From the NCBI RefSeq assembly GCF_047528295.1, contig NZ_CP180001.1, positions 248,001 to 312,000 on the forward strand: DNA of 64,000 nt. Direction: 5' to 3'. The notes under the pieces were generated by a model. The model was not told the DNA's origin and did not search any database. It saw only the letters and a program-made list of their open reading frames with translations. Below, piece by piece: positions 63,061 through 64,000 of the stretch. Position 1 is the stretch's first letter. Each line of letters begins with the position of its first letter. The translations under genes were made by a program, and so were the position numbers. The stretch comes from Peptacetobacter sp900550335 (GTDB taxonomy: Bacteria; Bacillota; Clostridia; Peptostreptococcales; Peptostreptococcaceae).

Positions 63061-63894
63061 TTATAAATCTAGTACCTGTTTATAGACTATATCTTTCTTT
63101 AACTTTCTATCCTTACATACTATTTTTATAGCGTCTTTTTTGTTTATACCCTCTTCCATCAACTGAATAACATATTCTCTTTCGTTTAACTCGTCGTATT
63201 TTCCTATTTCTTCTACTTCTCCAGAAAATCCTTCTACAATTAAAACAAATTCACCTTTTACATCTCTATTATTGAATATTTCTATTACAGTCTCTAAATC
63301 TTCTCTGATGATTTCTTGGTATTTTTTAGTAAGTTCTCTGTTTACTGATATTTTTCTATTTCCAAGATATTTCAACATATCTTTTAGAGTATCTTTTAAT
63401 CTATGTGGAGATTCATAGAATATTATTGTTCTTTTTTCATTTTTTATTTCTTCTAATCTTTTTCTTCTAAGTTTTTTATCTCTATCTAAAAAGCCTTCAA
63501 ATACAAATTTATGTGTATCCATTCCAGAGCCAACAAGTGCTGTTACAAATGCTGTTGCTCCCGGAAGAACTTCTATTTCTATATTATTTTCTATAGCTTC
63601 ACCTATTATATCCTGTCCTGGGTCTGATATTCCAGGCATTCCAGCATCACTTATTAGTGCTATATTTTCTCCTTCTAATAATTTTGTTATTAGATAGCCT
63701 CCCTTTGAGTCCTTATTATGCTCATGGTAGCTTGTAAGAGGTTTTGATATATCAAAATGATTTAAAAGCTGTAGACTGTGTCTTGTGTCCTCTGCTGCTA
63801 TTAAATCTACTTCATTTAGTATTCTCAATGTTCTATATGTTATATCTTCTAAATTCCCGATTGGTGTGGGACATATATATAATTTTCCTGCCAT
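63061..63894 (-). CDS. rsmI: 16S rRNA (cytidine-1402 2'-O)-methyltransferase
   Basis: A 277-residue tetrapyrrole-methylase-fold enzyme that modifies C1402 in the decoding centre. CPTPIGNLEDITYRTLR, LIAAEDTRHSLQLLNH, ISDAGMPGISDPG and LPGATAFVTALVGSG are diagnostic. CTCC/GGAG precedes the ATG. In Bacillus rsmI also neighbours metG. Confidence 0.96.
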   Translation of the reverse strand: MAGKLYICPTPIGNLEDITYRTLRILNEVDLIAAEDTRHSLQLLNHFDISKPLTSYHEHNKDSKGGYLITKLLEGENIALISDAGMPGISDPGQDIIGEAIENNIEIEVLPGATAFVTALVGSGMDTHKFVFEGFLDRDKKLRRKRLEEIKNEKRTIIFYESPHRLKDTLKDMLKYLGNRKISVNRELTKKYQEIIREDLETVIEIFNNRDVKGEFVLIVEGFSGEVEEIGKYDELNEREYVIQLMEEGINKKDAIKIVCKDRKLKKDIVYKQVLDL

Positions 63895-63916
63895 ATTTTT
63901 CTCCTTTTGGATAAGT

Positions 63917-64000
63917 TTATTTATTTAAAATTTCTATATTTATAAAATTGGCACTATCTACTTGGAGTTTTATAATCTTCTGAGTAGATGTCCAGTATTT
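63917..64000 (-). CDS. C-terminal end of an unidentified gene
   Basis: An open frame from the right edge encodes 27 residues ending SANFINIEILNK, stop at 63917-63919, 23 bp upstream of rsmI. In Bacillus the gene here is yabB or yazA, but the visible tail is not enough to identify the protein. Confidence 0.55.
   Translation of the reverse strand, partial: KYWTSTQKIIKLQVDSANFINIEILNK

Noticed and set aside
1..64000. CRISPR arrays, tRNA or rRNA genes
   Set aside because: No regularly spaced direct repeats and no tRNA or rRNA-like sequence were noticed on either strand; a tool-based scan would be needed to exclude them fully.

Overview
The window is a low-GC chromosomal segment of a Firmicute, most likely an anaerobic Clostridia member of the Peptostreptococcaceae. 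The evidence is gene order: rsmI, metG, tatD, rnmV, rsmA, murC, purR, glmU, prs, pth, mfd, prsA, yabM, yabN/mazG, hup and rqcP/yabO lie in essentially the order known from Bacillus and Clostridia. Several sporulation genes that normally sit in this string (spoVG between purR and glmU, spoVT near prsA/yabM, yabP/yabQ after yabO) are absent, which points to a non-sporulating lineage such as Peptostreptococcus. The species is an inference. Most genes are on the minus strand.

Layout. 1-3.4 kb: nucleoside salvage operon (udp, nupC, deoB) facing a GntR regulator, with a visible 27-bp palindromic operator. 3.4-7.8 kb: FUSC-family membrane protein, zinc ribbon, HUH/Y2 (IS91-like) transposase, POT peptide transporter. 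8-15 kb: complete F-type ATP synthase operon (atpIBEFHAGDC). Its c subunit carries the sodium-binding residue set and its epsilon subunit lacks the C-terminal helical domain. 15.3-24.5 kb: dCMP deaminase, rpiB, Sua5, ZIP transporter, prfA-prmC-DUF1385, rpmE, rho, galU. 24.5-35.5 kb: an AT-rich spacer packed with DnaA-box-like 9-mers, then ppx, rqcP, hup, mazG, yabM, prsA, mfd and pth.

35.5-46.6 kb is accessory DNA between pth and prs. It holds a prepilin peptidase and a PilT-type ATPase without other pilus genes, a set of small membrane-protein ORFs on the opposite strand, and a previously unrecognised-looking RiPP (modified peptide) cluster. The cluster, in transcription order, has a strong sigma-A promoter, a 53-residue Cys-containing precursor too short for routine ORF calling, a perfect hairpin, a radical SAM/SPASM enzyme with an RRE-like N-terminus, a large FtsX-type permease read in two frames joined at a classic A AAA AAC slippery site, a second radical SAM/SPASM enzyme, an MsbA-type ABC exporter and a LolD/MacB-type ATPase, then a terminator. 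The working model is precursor modification by the two radical SAM enzymes, export by the ABC exporter, and export or self-protection by the ATPase plus permease.

46.9-64 kb: prs, glmU, purR, murC with face-to-face promoters, a membrane-anchored hypothetical protein, rsmA, rnmV, a sugar block (Gfo/Idh oxidoreductase, PTS EIIA, HAD phosphatase, manA, PTS EIIB, with no EIIC in the window), a 115-nt long inverted repeat, tatD, metG under a methionine T-box, an Lrp-family regulator, an HD-domain protein, rsmI and the end of one more gene.
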